64,000 bases of DNA. Source: Doris montereyensis (taxonomy: Eukaryota > Mollusca > Gastropoda > Nudibranchia > Dorididae). The notes beneath the pieces were generated by a model, which searched no databases, was not told the DNA's origin, and was given only the letters and a program-made list of their open reading frames with translations. Shown in pieces: positions 13,701-27,447 of this stretch (its first letter is position 1; every line of letters starts with the position of its first letter). The stretch covers positions 93,501-157,500 of the forward strand of contig JAXRKP010000318.1 in assembly GCA_037039925.1 (NCBI GenBank), in the 5' to 3' direction. The translations under genes were made by a program, and so were the position numbers.

Positions 13701-15377
13701 TATTTGCCCTTCCCATAGCTGTGAATGATGTTACTGACTGATGCAAAGATGCTTTTTCTCAACTTGCACTCAATGTTCAACCTTAAAATTTTTGTTTTAT
13801 TTCAAGGTTTGTTATACGCTGTTGGAGGTTACGATGGAGCATCCAGACAGTGCCTGAGTTCTGTTGAATGCTACAATCCTGCTTGTGATTCATGGTCCAA
13901 TGTTGCTGAAATGTCATGTCGTATGAAGTGGAGCTGGTAAATCAAACATTTTTTAAAGCTATTCTAAGACAGGAATTCGTTTATGACTCTGCAGAAATGT
14001 CATAGTTTTTTATTTGAAATAATGAAAACCACTCACCCTTTATTTATGTGTTTTAGAGGGATAACTTATATGGGACTATTCTACGAATCAGATTTTTTAA
14101 AGTGTGAGATTGACGAAAATGAAAATATGTTGAAGAAATATAATACTATTATCATGGAAAAACTTTACTTCAGCATTTAAATTGTGTTGTTCATGAAATA
14201 TCATTTGCAACTGGTCTGAAATCATAATAACTTGCAGATTTCATATGTGCTCTTTTCAATTTGTCCTCCCTTTTTTTTTAAAATGTGACCAACACTAAGA
14301 GGACTATGTAGCAATGTCAAATGCAACATTTCTAACTTTCATTTAAAGACATCACTTGAGATCCCCTTTATTTCCATTTGTGAACATGACTACAATTACA
14401 TCAAAAAATGTTTTCCAATCATCCCATTTAGGGACTGTGCCTGATTGTAAGAAGTTGTAGCTTTGTTTAAGTTTCTTATAGGTCTTTTGATCCTACAGGG
14501 TGGAGATTTTTATTTGTTTTACTAAAAGAAGACGTATAATACCATTTTGCCCACTTTACAGGTGTAGGTGTTGTGAATGGTTTGCTTTATGCTGTCGGTG
14601 GGCACGACGGTCCCCTTGTCAGAAAAAGTGTGGAAGCTTACAACCCAGAGACAAACACATGGACTGCCGTGTCAGACATGCACATGAGCAGACGAAATGC
14701 TGGTGAGTCTCTTAATTCCATAGAGTAGTAGATGCTGATCAGAAGGAAATCTAATTCTTTGGGTCACGGTCTGTCATTGAAGCTATCTAGGAGGCTCAGA
14801 TTAGAGATGGTGGAAAGTGTAGCTCTTTCTTAGTCTTCAGTTTCTCAGAGAATTTGTCTTGTTTGACCTGGAATTTGCTATCCTATTGATTGACGTTTTA
14901 CACTTTGTTGTTCCCTGACATTTTATGAGATTCTTCTGAAATACGTTTGTATGAAGATATTATAAGTATGGATTAAGAGGACATGCTGCTACCTTCATTA
15001 TCAACTTTAAAGAATAAGGCTATTGGAGGTTTGAATGAAGATCTTATCGTGGACAGATTTTTAGTTCATATGAATCACAATTTGTCTTGTGTTAAAATTC
15101 ATTGTACTATGAAATGATAACATCACAGTTAAAATTATGTGATCATCTGCTTAATTCATTTATTTATCAAACTTTTCATTCTTTGTTCCTCATTTTTTCA
15201 GGGGTGCTTGCCAATGGGAACAAGCTATATGTTGTTGGGGGCGATGATGGTTCCTCAAATTTAGGGTCAGTTGAAGTCTATGACCCACAGACAAACAAAT
15301 GGATTCTTCTACAGTCATGTATGATGACTGGAAGGTCATACGCAGGTGTAACAGTCATCGAGAGACCTCTTTCGTAG
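4747..15377 (+). CDS. KLHL2/3: Kelch-like protein 2/3 (BTB-BACK-Kelch CUL3 adaptor)
   Basis: Twelve coding exons: 4747-4856, 5410-5638, 6081-6256, 6553-6649, 9918-10070, 10732-10843, 11191-11308, 11788-11985, 13200-13301, 13807-13936, 14562-14702 and 15202-15377 (stop TAG). All have GT-AG sites and phases agree apart from indels. The start sits in a strong context (ccaccATGg). The BTB domain (exons 1-3) has LLCDVCLV and [13 protein letters not shown] follows ([34 protein letters not shown]). Six Kelch blades follow ([58 protein letters not shown]). Vertebrate KLHL2 and KLHL3 join CUL3 through BTB/BACK and bind WNK kinases or actin with Kelch; the same role here is inferred. Length is about 580 aa, close to the usual ~590. 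Single-base indels near 10000, 10050 and 13924 break the frame. KLHL2 and KLHL3 cannot be separated by eye. Confidence 0.93.
6960..9760 (-). mobile_element. Decayed LINE in intron 4 of the KLHL gene
   Basis: Minus-strand non-LTR element with broken frames, in order. The endonuclease (9382-8905) has IIQCYAPAN and [17 protein letters not shown] linker follows (8512-8138). The RT N-terminus (8214-7963) has [21 protein letters not shown] decayed RT and a C-terminal tail follow, reaching about 6990 (translations such as KVGRPKTT and [14 protein letters not shown]). It lies antisense to the host gene between exons 4 and 5. It is a different family from the 0.6-3.1 kb element, judging by the GNWRGI versus NYRGIS RT block. 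Stops and frameshifts make it inactive. Confidence 0.86.
12262..12575 (+). mobile_element. tRNA-derived SINE, family 2, body I (full length)
   Basis: The head GGTAGTCCAGAGGCAAGG...CAGCCTCTCAACC is followed by a B-box-like 'gcctcaagcccc'. The body has 'gtaggtggatcgacacc' and 'aaaaaggaggtcctgtgtgc', and the tail 'gatcacctta...gtggatgtgggtaaaatc' ends in a CAAAT-type repeat. It lies in KLHL intron 8. Best relative: 49952-50245. Confidence 0.8.
12845..13145 (+). mobile_element. tRNA-derived SINE, family 1 (full length)
   Basis: The A-box-like 'tcgagtggttaggatgcc' and a degenerate B-box near 12900 lead a body containing 'gggtacaagcactc' and 'tatgggccataatggtcttg'. The same 3' block ('gggccattatagcggtgaag') occurs in the 52.5 kb copy. 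It ends about 50 bp before KLHL exon 9. Confidence 0.8.
13385..13405 (+). repeat. G homopolymer, 21 bp
   Basis: Uninterrupted G run in KLHL intron 9. Other G runs of 10 or more lie at 5819, 11583, 19777, 23768 and 62387, all on this strand. Exact lengths are probably unreliable. Confidence 0.9.
13505..13665 (+). mobile_element. SINE family 2, internally shortened
   Basis: The family 2 head 'ggtagtccagaggcaa...tcggcctctcaacc' is joined, after a short segment, to the family's tail 'ctgaggtcaccttgcatggtggatgtgggta'. Most of body I is missing. Confidence 0.7.
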
Positions 15378-15825
15378 GCCCGTAGCCATACAGTTTTACT
15401 AGTCTTTTTTACATTGCTTTTGATAGCCTCAGTTTTGTATTTTCAAGAGTAGTTTTTTTATATGATATGCTCAATCACATGCTTTGTGTAACTCTTTCTG
15501 TCTTTAATTGTTTCTATTTGTTAATAGTGACTCTTCCTCTTTTATTATTTTGCTTCTTTTTCTTTTCTTTTTTATTTCCTTTTCTGTCTCTTTTATTTTA
15601 TTGTCAGGGAAATATCTTCTTGAATGAGATAGCTTTGTTTCTTTGTTTTGTTGAGACAAGAGAGGTGTTGAGCTTTGTTCTGTTTGTTGGGGGATACAAA
15701 TTCATGAATGCCGAATGATCAGTGGACCCCATTCTGCCTACCAAGAACAGAAACTTGTACCAAATTGAGTGCCATGATCATAATTTATACACTACATATT
15801 GAATGGATTAAAATAGCGTTTATGT

Positions 15826-15831
15826 AATAAA
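15826..15831 (+). promoter_or_regulatory. Candidate polyadenylation signal for the KLHL gene
   Basis: AATAAA about 450 bp after the KLHL stop, followed by T/G-rich DNA. A second candidate at 22430-22435 would give a 7-kb 3' UTR. The sequence alone does not decide between them. Confidence 0.5.
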
Positions 15832-16365
15832 AGTTGTGTGTTTTTTGTTCATAAAGCATGGCAGGGTATTTCATAAGGTTAGACCCATTGGGTAATAACT
15901 CTTTTTGTGTGTGAAACTCTGTTTGAGTTGTTTCATGAAGGTAGAAAATCAACAAAATGATGGCTCCAGCAGTGAAATCTGTATTACAATTCTTTTTTTA
16001 AGGTCTCTTTTTTCTTCTTGGTCGTCTTGGGGGTGTTTTTCAACTTGGCAAAGAATGAAAGGTAATTCAGCTACACTCAGTTTACTAAGCCTTTAACTTT
16101 TCATTTATTGTAACTCGTCATTATTTCACTTCAAATTTTCATGAAGGAAAAGGATGATTACATAATCAGGTAAATTCAGTATTACATTTGTAATTCTTTT
16201 AATTGAAATAAATGGAAAATTTGAACGAAGACATCGAACAAAATAGCCATTGATATTTTTATGACGTGCGAATCTGTCTTTTTATAGGACTATGAAGTAT
16301 TGATTTTGTTTTATTTATTAGGTCACATGCTTATTCCGGTTTCTATATCATGAAGCGGGACATGC

Positions 16366-16572
16366 GATAATAATCACCTCCTGGAAAGGAAGCTTGTCTG
16401 ATGCAGGATTTTACTTTCAAGCTAGCGCTTGTACCTATTTGCACCTGGGTCAAGTGGGGAAAACTTGTGTCTTTCCTAAGGAACACAATGTCGGACCTAA
16501 CTTTGCTAGATTTAAACCGGGGACCTAATGATCCCAAGTTCGGCAACCTAACCACTCGGCCACCAACGCCAC
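16366..16572 (-). mobile_element. tRNA-derived SINE, family 1
   Basis: Minus strand. The tRNA-like head reads 'ggtggccgagtggttagg' with a degenerate B box. The body contains 'caaataggtacaagcgc'. It matches the copies at 3996 and 12845. Confidence 0.75.
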
Positions 16573-19500
16573 TAGATCTTGTGTCTAGATCTTCAATGAT
16601 ACCTTGATTTAGATTATAGTCCCTACTAATGTAGTCACTAGATCTAAATCTATTTACTATCAGTCACCCGATTTTAGATCTCGATCTGTGGTATTTTTGT
16701 GGAGGTAAAGACCAAGTATAGTGTAGCTAGAACTAGATAAGATTGCTCTAGTAAAAGTACTAGATGGATCAAGGCTATATGCAGGGTATATGCAAATACG
16801 TCAAGGCTGTACACTGTTCTTTTTTTTTTTATTATCCCTTGCTTCTGATTGATTGTTGAAGTGTTTTTGGTTTTGGGACTTTTCATTTTTGTTTTGAGTT
16901 TTTGTTGGAATTTTTTCATAAAAAATTGGCTCAGTCCACTTGGGATGAAGTTTAAACTGCCTCTGGAATTAGATCTAAATACAATATCACTATATAACCC
17001 TTGTTTACACTGGATCTATCAAAACCTGCTCCTTCCATACACCCAAGAAATGATACCCAGCGTTTTGTCATGTTCCATGGTGTAAATAAGCCAAACAGCC
17101 TCTCTTAAAATTTTCCAAAGAGGACTGAGTCAAGTTTTGGGAAGAAAGAAAAGTAACAAAACCCATTCTTCAATAACCACTAAAGTTAAGATTGACTTTT
17201 CTTGACATGTTTCTCTGATTTTCTTTTCCCATTTCATCCTTACCCGTTATTCCACAATTCTTTCTCTTGTTTGTATTTTATTCATATGTACTGTATTATG
17301 TTTTTTTAGGAAGATTGTAAAGAATGTCATGTCTCCTACACAGAAATTATCATATAATAATGTTATTATTTTTAAATTAATCAACATCTAATTCACCATT
17401 GCTCATTTCATATTCAGTTCAAAATAACTAATAGATCAAAAACACATCATAGTTGTGGTCATTTGTTGTTTTTTTTGTGTATTATTGTGGCAATAATTAG
17501 AAGCTTTTTATTTCTATAGAATCCATGAGACTGCAATTTTACCAATTATTGTGTTATTGTGACTTTTATATATATATGTTGGAACAATGATATGGAAACT
17601 TTATTTAATTAAGTCTTGTTTTCCCATTGTTTGCTCACTCATGTCATAGGAAACATATGACATAAAATGTTCATTGAGGAGTTTTGGAGGGTTTATGCAA
17701 GTGCGTGGGATTGTTGCTTGGAAATGATATGAATATGGAAATATGTACATATGTGAACATGACTTAAGTGCTCTGTTTACATTGAAAAATTATTGTGCAA
17801 TAATGAATATTAGGTTGCATATTTTTGCACCATTTTCATTTCATAGATGAAGAATGTTTCTTCAAAAGAGAAAACTAGAGAAAAAAGGTTACTCTGTAAT
17901 GTGTATGTATGATGACTTCATTAACCACCACTTTGGTCAGTGAATTAAAGTGCTAAAGAAATTTGTATCACATGATAAAAAAGAAAAGTTTGTGCCTAAA
18001 TGAAGTAAAAGTCTTTGTGAATTCAATTTAAGAAAGGAAATGTTGATCTATCTATTAAGATATGTAAGATCTTGTGGTTACAATTGTATGAGAACTTTTC
18101 TTTTTATTATTATAGATTGAAGTGCATTTATCTTTCAAAAGGAACATGCATGCTTGATTATTATTTTTTTGAATTAACATAGTTAAAGAAGACAGAAAAA
18201 AAAAAGACAGAGTAAGAGAGAGAATCAGGGGCAAGCAGATAAAATTAGCTGGTAGAGATTGGATCAGCAACAATATAGAAATGTGTTTTTTTCTCTCTGC
18301 CTTTTCCTCTCTCTTTTTCTGCCCTTTACCAACAAATAGTGAAAGTCTCAGGACTGTTCTGGACCGATATGATGTCTTAAAACTGATAATAATAAGAAAA
18401 AAAATCTTCTTTATTGTGCCTCAAATACATACATTTCAAGGTGAATGAAAATTACTAACAGGGCTCATTTTTCTGTGATATCTTTAAACTTTGGGAGTCA
18501 TTTCACTTTAAGACAGGAAATTGGAGGAATCGGACCTGAATTGGAGGGGTAATTATTCTTTGTACTTTTATTGTACCATGTTTTGTTGCATTATGATTAT
18601 GAGCATTGAGGCTGGATTGTTAGATTCTAGTTAAGCATTGCGATAAATACTTGATTTGCAAAGAATAGGGGGAAAACATTGTATGAACTCTTTTCATTCT
18701 GTAATGAAGATATGTGTTTATTATCAATCACTGAATATACTCGTGGAAACACACTTTTAGCTCAATTCATCCAGAGATCCCTGTATTTGATGGACAGGGT
18801 AAATCATAATTATACACAAAAAAGAGCCTGTAGCTTTTGAGAGTTGTAATGTTCTAACTCAGGGAGATTATCATTATCATCTTTAGAACCCAAGATGAAT
18901 TTCCAGAATGGAATGGAAAGATATTATCTAAGTCACCTTGCACTCTTGTTTTGAACTATGAAAAGTAAAATAAGATTGATGATTTTACAAAGATGTTAAA
19001 TGTCCCTCACTACCACCAATACGCTCTGGTCCTTTCCCATACTCAGTGTTTTCGTTAGGGTCATCTGAAATAATTGCTGAGTGTAAGTAAGGGTTTCTTT
19101 GTCATTGTTTGTGAACTGCATGCAAACTGATGTAGCATGTTTAGCTTAATCCTCTCTGTTTGTCGATTTAATCAAACACAAGGCTGTCACCAGAGCTTGC
19201 CGCTGTCGCCTCCCATCTCTGCAGTCCCTTGTAACCTTCCTATGTGAGACCACTCTCCCTGATTTTGTTTTTTAAAGCGTTATGGCTTGCACCTAAACCT
19301 TTGAACTCTTTTAACTCGGGTCCATGGTTAACAGGCGTTCGTCATTGGCAATCTTGGGTCCTATTCAGTGAAGTCGGTGCTGGAGAACTTGCTGAATGTT
19401 GAGGCCAGATTTTCCGTTACATTAACGAGTCGAGGCTATCATCCAACAATGAATCAGGCAGTGAAGATGAGAAACGGTCAGCCTCTATGTCAGTCTGTAG

Positions 19501-22429
19501 CAGTTTGAGATCATTTATTTTCATATTATTGGAAATACTTAGGGCCAGCTGTTGGTAAGGAAACTGGGGTTCTAAATGTCCATGGGTACCTTTGCGTCTG
19601 TATCCTTCAGCATATATAAACACCCATTCGGGATCCTTCAAGTGCCTAACAATACTAACATCCATAACTTTCCTTTTTTCCTGGCAACCTACTAGCCTGA
19701 ACTTGAAGGAAACAAAACCAAGTGTTACAAACTCATTCTAACTTAGCATTATTTTTTTTATTTTTTTATTTTTTGAGGGGGGGGGGGGGGCTTACATACA
19801 TAACCTTTCTTTCAGGCATAGACTATTTGATTGGTGAACATGTTTGTAAAGCAGTGATAATTTTCAGCTTTTTTTGTCTTTTTGTTTACCTTTTTAATCT
19901 GACCAAACTTTTTGCAAAGCATCTGTGTGATAAAACTAATGGCAAATTCTTTTTGTTTATCTTAAGATGTCTTGTATAGTAATCTTTAAAATTTATAACA
20001 CTTCCTTGCTCTTGCTTTGACTGTACATATGAGCTTCCATGTTTGAGAGTTCGGTGCAATGTCTTTTAAGTAATTATAGTGATTATATTCATGTTTGAAT
20101 GAGCATTTATTAAGCATTGGATGATTGAATGGGGTGTGAGGAAGGAAGATAACAATGATGGCATACATAGCTGTCATCCAGTATGTAAAAGACATATTTA
20201 TAATGCTCTTCTGTCTTTGAGTTTGTATGTCTGTATCAACATTGAAAAGTATGTATATGAGGGTTGATTGTAATGTAAGAAAGAGACGTCTTAAGTTATA
20301 GGTTGAGAGGAGATTCAGATTGAGTTGTTGATCCTGAGACGCCATTCTGAATTTGCAAAAACTATCAACTAACATTGTACTTTGCCAGAAAGATGAGTTT
20401 TCCTTAAAGGGGGTAAATTCAAATTAAATTAACAATGTTCTCTGGAATATTACAATTCCAGGTTGTGGTGCAAATGACAAAACTAGTTTGCACAGTCAGA
20501 GTCTCTTTTTTGATATGCAAAGAGGTTGGCAGTCATGAATATATGTTATGCATCAGCTGTGGTGTTTGATATTTAAATTCCATGCTATGTGGTAGTGTTA
20601 TGAACATCTTTGCTAGAAGAATGTATGATGCATAATAGTATTGGTATGTGTTGTTCATCATCAGCCATTGGAAGTGTGAGGTATGCTGTGTGACTTTAGA
20701 TATATGATTATGGGTCTTGAAATGTTTGGTTTTGTAAATTTTGTCTGTTGATGTAACATTTGCTGTACATTAAGTTTGAACAACGTTCCTTCTAAGGTGT
20801 GCTTAATTGAAAATTGTCTGCGCACACCAGTAAAATACAAAAGCATGCACAAAATCTTAAAGATGTATTTCTTTGCACGCAATTGGAATTTTTTGTCACA
20901 CTTTGCACAACACCAAATATTTACGCACGCAAACTACAAAAAATTAGAGGAAACAATGGTTATGAACCATAAATTTATGCACAGTGGTCTCCACCTAAGG
21001 GGTGGCCCTCGGGAGATAACAGAAAGCGGGGCGAAAACTGGAGATATGAAGAAAATCATTATTATGTAACATTAATCTGTCAGGCTTTGGGCCAAGGGCT
21101 TAAATTCAAAACAGGAGGGAAGAGGATGTTTAAGAAAGGGGAGACGGAATGAAGCTTTGTATTTCTCTAAACAAAAAAAATCATAACACAACTAGGTAGC
21201 CGTTGCACCAAACAATTGGAATCTAATTCAATTTCGATCCAGGCCATCTTCAGTCTTTTATCAGGGATAACATGCTCCCAGTTCACATTGGTTTTGATCA
21301 ATTGAATGTTCCAATGATGATAACCTGTCTGCAAAGTGTCGCGTGCTGATGTAAAACCGTAGGTGTCAATCGTATCTTTTATCAGATGGGAGTGTTATCA
21401 ACATCAAAAAGCCTGACACTGATTTGGCAGGGCCTAGTATAGATTTTAGGTTTACAACTTGATGTCCATGTTCCAGAAGAAGAGGAATTTGACATTGTCA
21501 ATCTCAGAATTTGAGTTTTCATTTTATTGCAATAAGCTCAGTGGGTGGAAAGAGTTTAAGAGGGAAAATTTTATTACATGTATAAAAAATGGCCTCTACG
21601 ACAGACCAACCTCTTGTCTTATGCAGAGACCACTTGAGTTGCTGAGTGTTGAATAAATAATAAAGTCTCAAAGTAGGCTTATCATTGGATAGATTGAATT
21701 GTGTTGAATTATGAAATGGTCGTATTTCATTTGAAATACGCTAAAAACTATTTTGCAAACTTAGACACAAGATTGTATGTTGAATTTGGCATAAAAATTG
21801 ACTTAAGATTCATATTGATGTCAATGTTTTGAAAAGGACAGGAATACATGTACTTTAATTCTGTAAAACTGGCATGTGTGAATTGTGGTTAAATTCATTT
21901 GCGTTACAAAAAATGTGCCAAATCATTCTAATTGAAGAAAATAGAATTGTGGGGAAATTTAATGCCATTGAGTATAAAGTGATTTATGTCATCAGTGTTT
22001 TGAATCCCTTTCTCATAATCCTGTCCAACAAGTATTGATATCAGAGTGATTTTTCAGGTTGTGACTTTTTTTTTTTTTAAGTTGTCTTTCAACAATTATT
22101 AATTATTTATTTTTGTTACCAATTTTCAAAGTCACTTCACATATCCATGTATTTTGAATGTGTTGCAAATATTACACTTTGTTAGTTTGTAGAGATTGTA
22201 CTTATCATGGTTATCAATTATGATAGGTGTTAGTTTCTGTCATCCACATCTTATCATTGGAGTGAGACATCTTTCAAGTGCTCCCCTCATTCTTTAGCAA
22301 ACGTTTGGTCAGACTTGGCAAGATTGTTGAGTGCTGTTGTGGCCTCTGCTCTGCTTGTCTACACATTTGGTTGCACTATGCACCAGCATAGTCAAGCAGA
22401 TTATCCAAATATACTCAGTTTGCTATTCC
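16573..22429. other. Long non-coding interval downstream of KLHL
   Basis: No splice-bounded exon or recognisable domain is visible across about 5.9 kb. The strand-matched AATAAA at 22430-22435 leaves open that part of it is an extended KLHL 3' UTR. An 82-codon minus-strand frame at 19417-19665 has no recognisable relatives and is not called. Confidence 0.5.
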
Positions 22430-22522
22430 AATAAAGTATAACTGGAAACTGCTTCCTTATACATTTCATCTAAAGCATAAAATCTTCCTTTTTTTTCTTT
22501 TTTTATTTTTTTACTACTTTTT

Positions 22523-22989
<467 letters not shown>

Positions 22990-23165
22990 TTTTCTCTCTC
23001 TCCCCGTTTATCCTCCTTCTTTTATTATACTATCAATTAGTAACCAAAAAAGGGCTACAAAGAGGTATTGGTGTACAAGCCCACATGTCGGTTAATGCAA
23101 TAATACATTATTAACATTCAAGCCTTGAGAAGCTTGCTTGCTTGGTGATTGCAAGCAAATAAGGG

Positions 23166-23400
23166 ATTCGGTAGTCCGGAGGCAATGTGTCAGCCTCTGA
23201 ACCAAAAGGTAGTGGGTTTGAGCCCCACCAACGGTTGAAAAAATTTCTCCCGTTTTTTCAAGCAAAATCTACACGGGCGGGTGCTGCTGGTAGGTCCTAC
23301 TTCTTTCATTTTACTCTTTCACTTCTCTTTTATCTTGCTGTAGTCTTTTTATTCACCCTGAGATCACCACAATGCTGGACGGGGTAAATTTCAATTAAAC
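23166..23400 (+). mobile_element. SINE family 2 head joined to body II
   Basis: The head (23166-23240) is the family 2 tRNA-like sequence with B-box-like GGGTTTGAGCCCC. The body differs from body I: 'ggtaggtcctacttctttc', 'cttttatcttgctg', then 'caccctgagatcacc...ggacggggtaaatttcaat'. The same body II recurs alone at 42.0 kb and 58-62 kb. Confidence 0.75.
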
Positions 23401-23767
23401 AAACATATTCCAGCTATCCCTATTTCTCAAATTGAATTTTACATAAAACTAAAGACTCTTCTAAGCAAACGGTCTGGTTATCAGTCTTTATCCTTTCCTG
23501 TCCATTGTCTTAATTTCTGAACCATACTTGATGAACTCCCTTAATAATCGCCCCCAATTTTTTGCCCAGACCAATTTTCCCATAAATTCCAGTGTCGCCT
23601 AAATACCCGGTTTCTCTGCTTCCCAAGCCAGGGATATTTAGGCGATAACTATTGTATATGTATAACGGATGATATTAAATGTGTATAAGTAGAAAACGTC
23701 ACAACCATGTATTAGTTGGTTTTGATAAGAATAACATAAGGCAGTGTGTATATGTACATGTTCGGGA

Positions 23768-23788
23768 GGGGGGGGGGGGGGGGGGGGG
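23768..23788 (+). repeat. G homopolymer, ~21 bp
   Basis: Uninterrupted G run in intergenic DNA; see the strand-bias finding. Confidence 0.9.
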
Positions 23789-24171
23789 TCTTGCTGGCAG
23801 ACTGGAGTTTGTAGATCATAGAGTTTGGGGGAGAAGTGCTTTTGTTGTTGGGTTGGGAGTTTTTTTGTGCTTTTTGTTGTATTTACCATTGCATTGCTTG
23901 CATAGGGTAGTTAAATTTTCAAATATGCTTTGCTGAGTTTGCCAAAATGACACTTACACAATTGTGCATATACGAAAATAGAAATGTATCATGAGATGTC
24001 TGTTATAACTGTGGAAACAAAACAGTTTCATGTGACTCATAATGATTATATGATGAATTTTGACTTTACTATTATTATTCTATGTTGAACAATAAAAAAC
24101 ATTACTACATTGTACATAATGTTGTGTTTTCTTTTTTGTGGTTTCACTTATCTGCACTTTCTCTCCCCCTT

Positions 24172-24503
<332 letters not shown>

Positions 24504-24953
24504 GAAAGATCAATACAATTCAGGGAAAGGCCTGGAGGATAAAAAAATGTTTTGATACATTGATAATAATTATTGCCCAAATGTAACCCGATATTTAACT
24601 ATATACTTTGGCAATATACAGCATTCTCAACACACGCACGAAAAAAAATGAGAGCAAAAATCAAAAGCCTATGGTAAGAGAAATGCGGCATGAACTTTTA
24701 CTCATAACATGAAAACGTGTTGTTATTGGAAGAAGAAGTGTGGTAAGATCGTAGATTGTCAGAAATGGGAAAGAGAGATCATTTTTTTAAAAGATGAAAG
24801 GGTACTGTAACTTCTATTGAATCTGGAATGGGTAATTTATTGAATTCTTTCTTCTTCTTTTTTTTATCATAGACGATATATAATGATGTAAAGAAGTAAA
24901 TGCAAGGCATCTATGATTATGATGCTAACCTCACCTCATTTTCGGCCTTTCTC

Positions 24954-24960
24954 TCTCTCG

Positions 24961-25037
<77 letters not shown>
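24954..25037 (+). repeat. (CT)n microsatellite, short
   Basis: Third CT tract, about 440 bp upstream of the IQCK start codon, with one CC interruption. Confidence 0.93.
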
Positions 25038-25040
<3 letters not shown>

Positions 25041-25479
25041 CCTTCATTCTTTCAGACAAAAAAAAAGCAACAAAACGCAGAAGAAATAAATAGAGAGAAA
25101 AAGCAACAACAGAAAAGGGTAGGGAGAATGCATACTTATAACGAAAGCACGTCATTAGACAAAACATACATTGACATGACAAAAAAAATTAAAATGTCCG
25201 TATTATGTTTTCACCATAAATCTATGGTTTTCACCACATACTTACCAACGGAGTAGTTCCCCCTTGTTGCCTGACAACGGAAGCGCTTCGGCACCATGTA
25301 GAGAAAATTGAAGATTTAATTTTCGATGGTTGATCCTCTTGAACTTACAACACACATCGATGTTTGGTGTATATTTAAATAATTTGTTCGTCTAAGGAAA
25401 AGACAATTGAACTAAGTTTCCTGTTTACTTTACACTTTATTATTTACTGTTTACTTTACATAAATTGGCGATCATTATC

Positions 25480-27221
25480 ATGCCTGTCATAACTGATGTT
25501 CCAGAACCTAATTTGTGGGAGGAGATATGCAAAGGTTTGTTTACATTTTTAGATCTAGATCTAGATCCAAACCTATATCTAATTGAAAGATCTATTGATT
25601 TTACTTAATGTCACTGTGATCATGTCTTTTTTTCAGTTGTCTTTTTTATGACTTACTTGTCACTAAAATGAAGGAGACCTGATAAAATGAAACAGGTAGC
25701 CCCTTACTCATACGCATACTCACACCACACTGTAGAACTCCTTCATCTTTGAGCGGCCTCATTTCAGGGGTGTAAGCAAACTCAACATACACCAGGTCAA
25801 AGTAGAGGGCTGAATCTTTAATAAAACTGCAATTTTCTTCACTAAAAATGAAATAAACAAAGGCCTGTAAATGTAAATCTACCACAGCCAGCATGGGAAA
25901 CAACACATTTTTCAAACATTGTGTTCTTTAAGTACCTGGAAAATGCCAATTATCAGGTTTTACTGTGCAACAGGGGACCAGTGGCAGCCATCTAGAGACA
26001 GTGGGGATGAAAACAAAACCAATTTCTTGTTTTTTTATTTTTAAGTTCACACTCATATTCACAGCTCTCAAAAGAAAAAAGATAAGAAAGCAAAAAGAAA
26101 AATTAAACCTCAATGATTTGGCATTGACACTAAAGAGTGTTTTGAAACCACATCTGTAATAGACATTTTTATACAATGGTTTCTGCAAAAGATGATGCCG
26201 AATAAGAGGCCGCTTTTTTACATTTATCTTCTTTATTCATCATGCCTACAAGGCCGCTTCGAAACTCTTCAGTCAGGTTAAGAGGCCAAATTTTTTTTTA
26301 TCAGAAGGCCAAATACTCTGCTAAACTCAATGCAATCAAATGAAAATTTAAATATAGATTGGGAATACCAAATTTCTCTCTATCTGGAACATATACATCA
26401 TGTTGTAGGCCTAAAATATTTGCCAGTGCTAGATGCCACTGTGTCAGTGTCAAGGTCATTGATGTCGATGTCAGACACCCACCAGATGAACGAGGCAATT
26501 GAGACCTACTGTTCGCATCATCATTTGACAGTTGCAGACTGGTCGTTGTCATTAGATTCATCTTGACCAGATCAAAGACACCACCATAAGCGATGCAATC
26601 TAGAAGTATGTAAAGGACTAATGATGGATTGGAATAAAACTGAATTATGTCTAATTGTTTAAGGGTAGGGTTATGCTGGGACTTCCTGTCGTCGCAAATT
26701 TTATGCCGATCAACACGGATTATTGATTGTGAGAATTGATTTTACTTACTATAATTGAGAATCATGGATTGATGTCTATGCTGCAACTGCTTCCGTGTTT
26801 CATACGAGTCTTGTACACTTCTTCCTGGTCTAAATCCACTCTGATGCTCTTCAATCTGATCCTCTACTCTTTTCCTTAGTCTCATTTCCAGTATCCTAGC
26901 ATATACTTTTCCTGGAACGCTAAGTAGTGATATCCTCTATAGTTTGAGCATTCCATTGTTGATCCATATATATATATATATATATATATTTTTTATTTTT
27001 TTTATTTTTTTTTTTATGTATGTATGTATGTATTTATTTATTTTTTATTTATTTTTTATTTTTTTTTATTTTTTATGTATGTATGTATGTATAAATGTAT
27101 GTATGTATCTATACTTGTTTGTATATATATATTTATATATGTACATGTATGTTATGTATGTTTGCATGTATGTTATGTGTAGTTGCATATGTATGGATGT
27201 ATATATATATATTTATATATA

Positions 27222-27264
<43 letters not shown>

Positions 27265-27375
27265 TATACATATATATATATATATACATGTATATATATA
27301 TATATATATAGTATATATATATATATATACATCTGTATATATATATATATAGATATATATATATATATATATAGA

Positions 27376-27447
<72 letters not shown>

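Noticed and set aside
19417..19665. 82-codon minus-strand frame with normal-looking composition
   Set aside because: No recognisable family, no flanking exons and no clear splice boundaries; could be chance.
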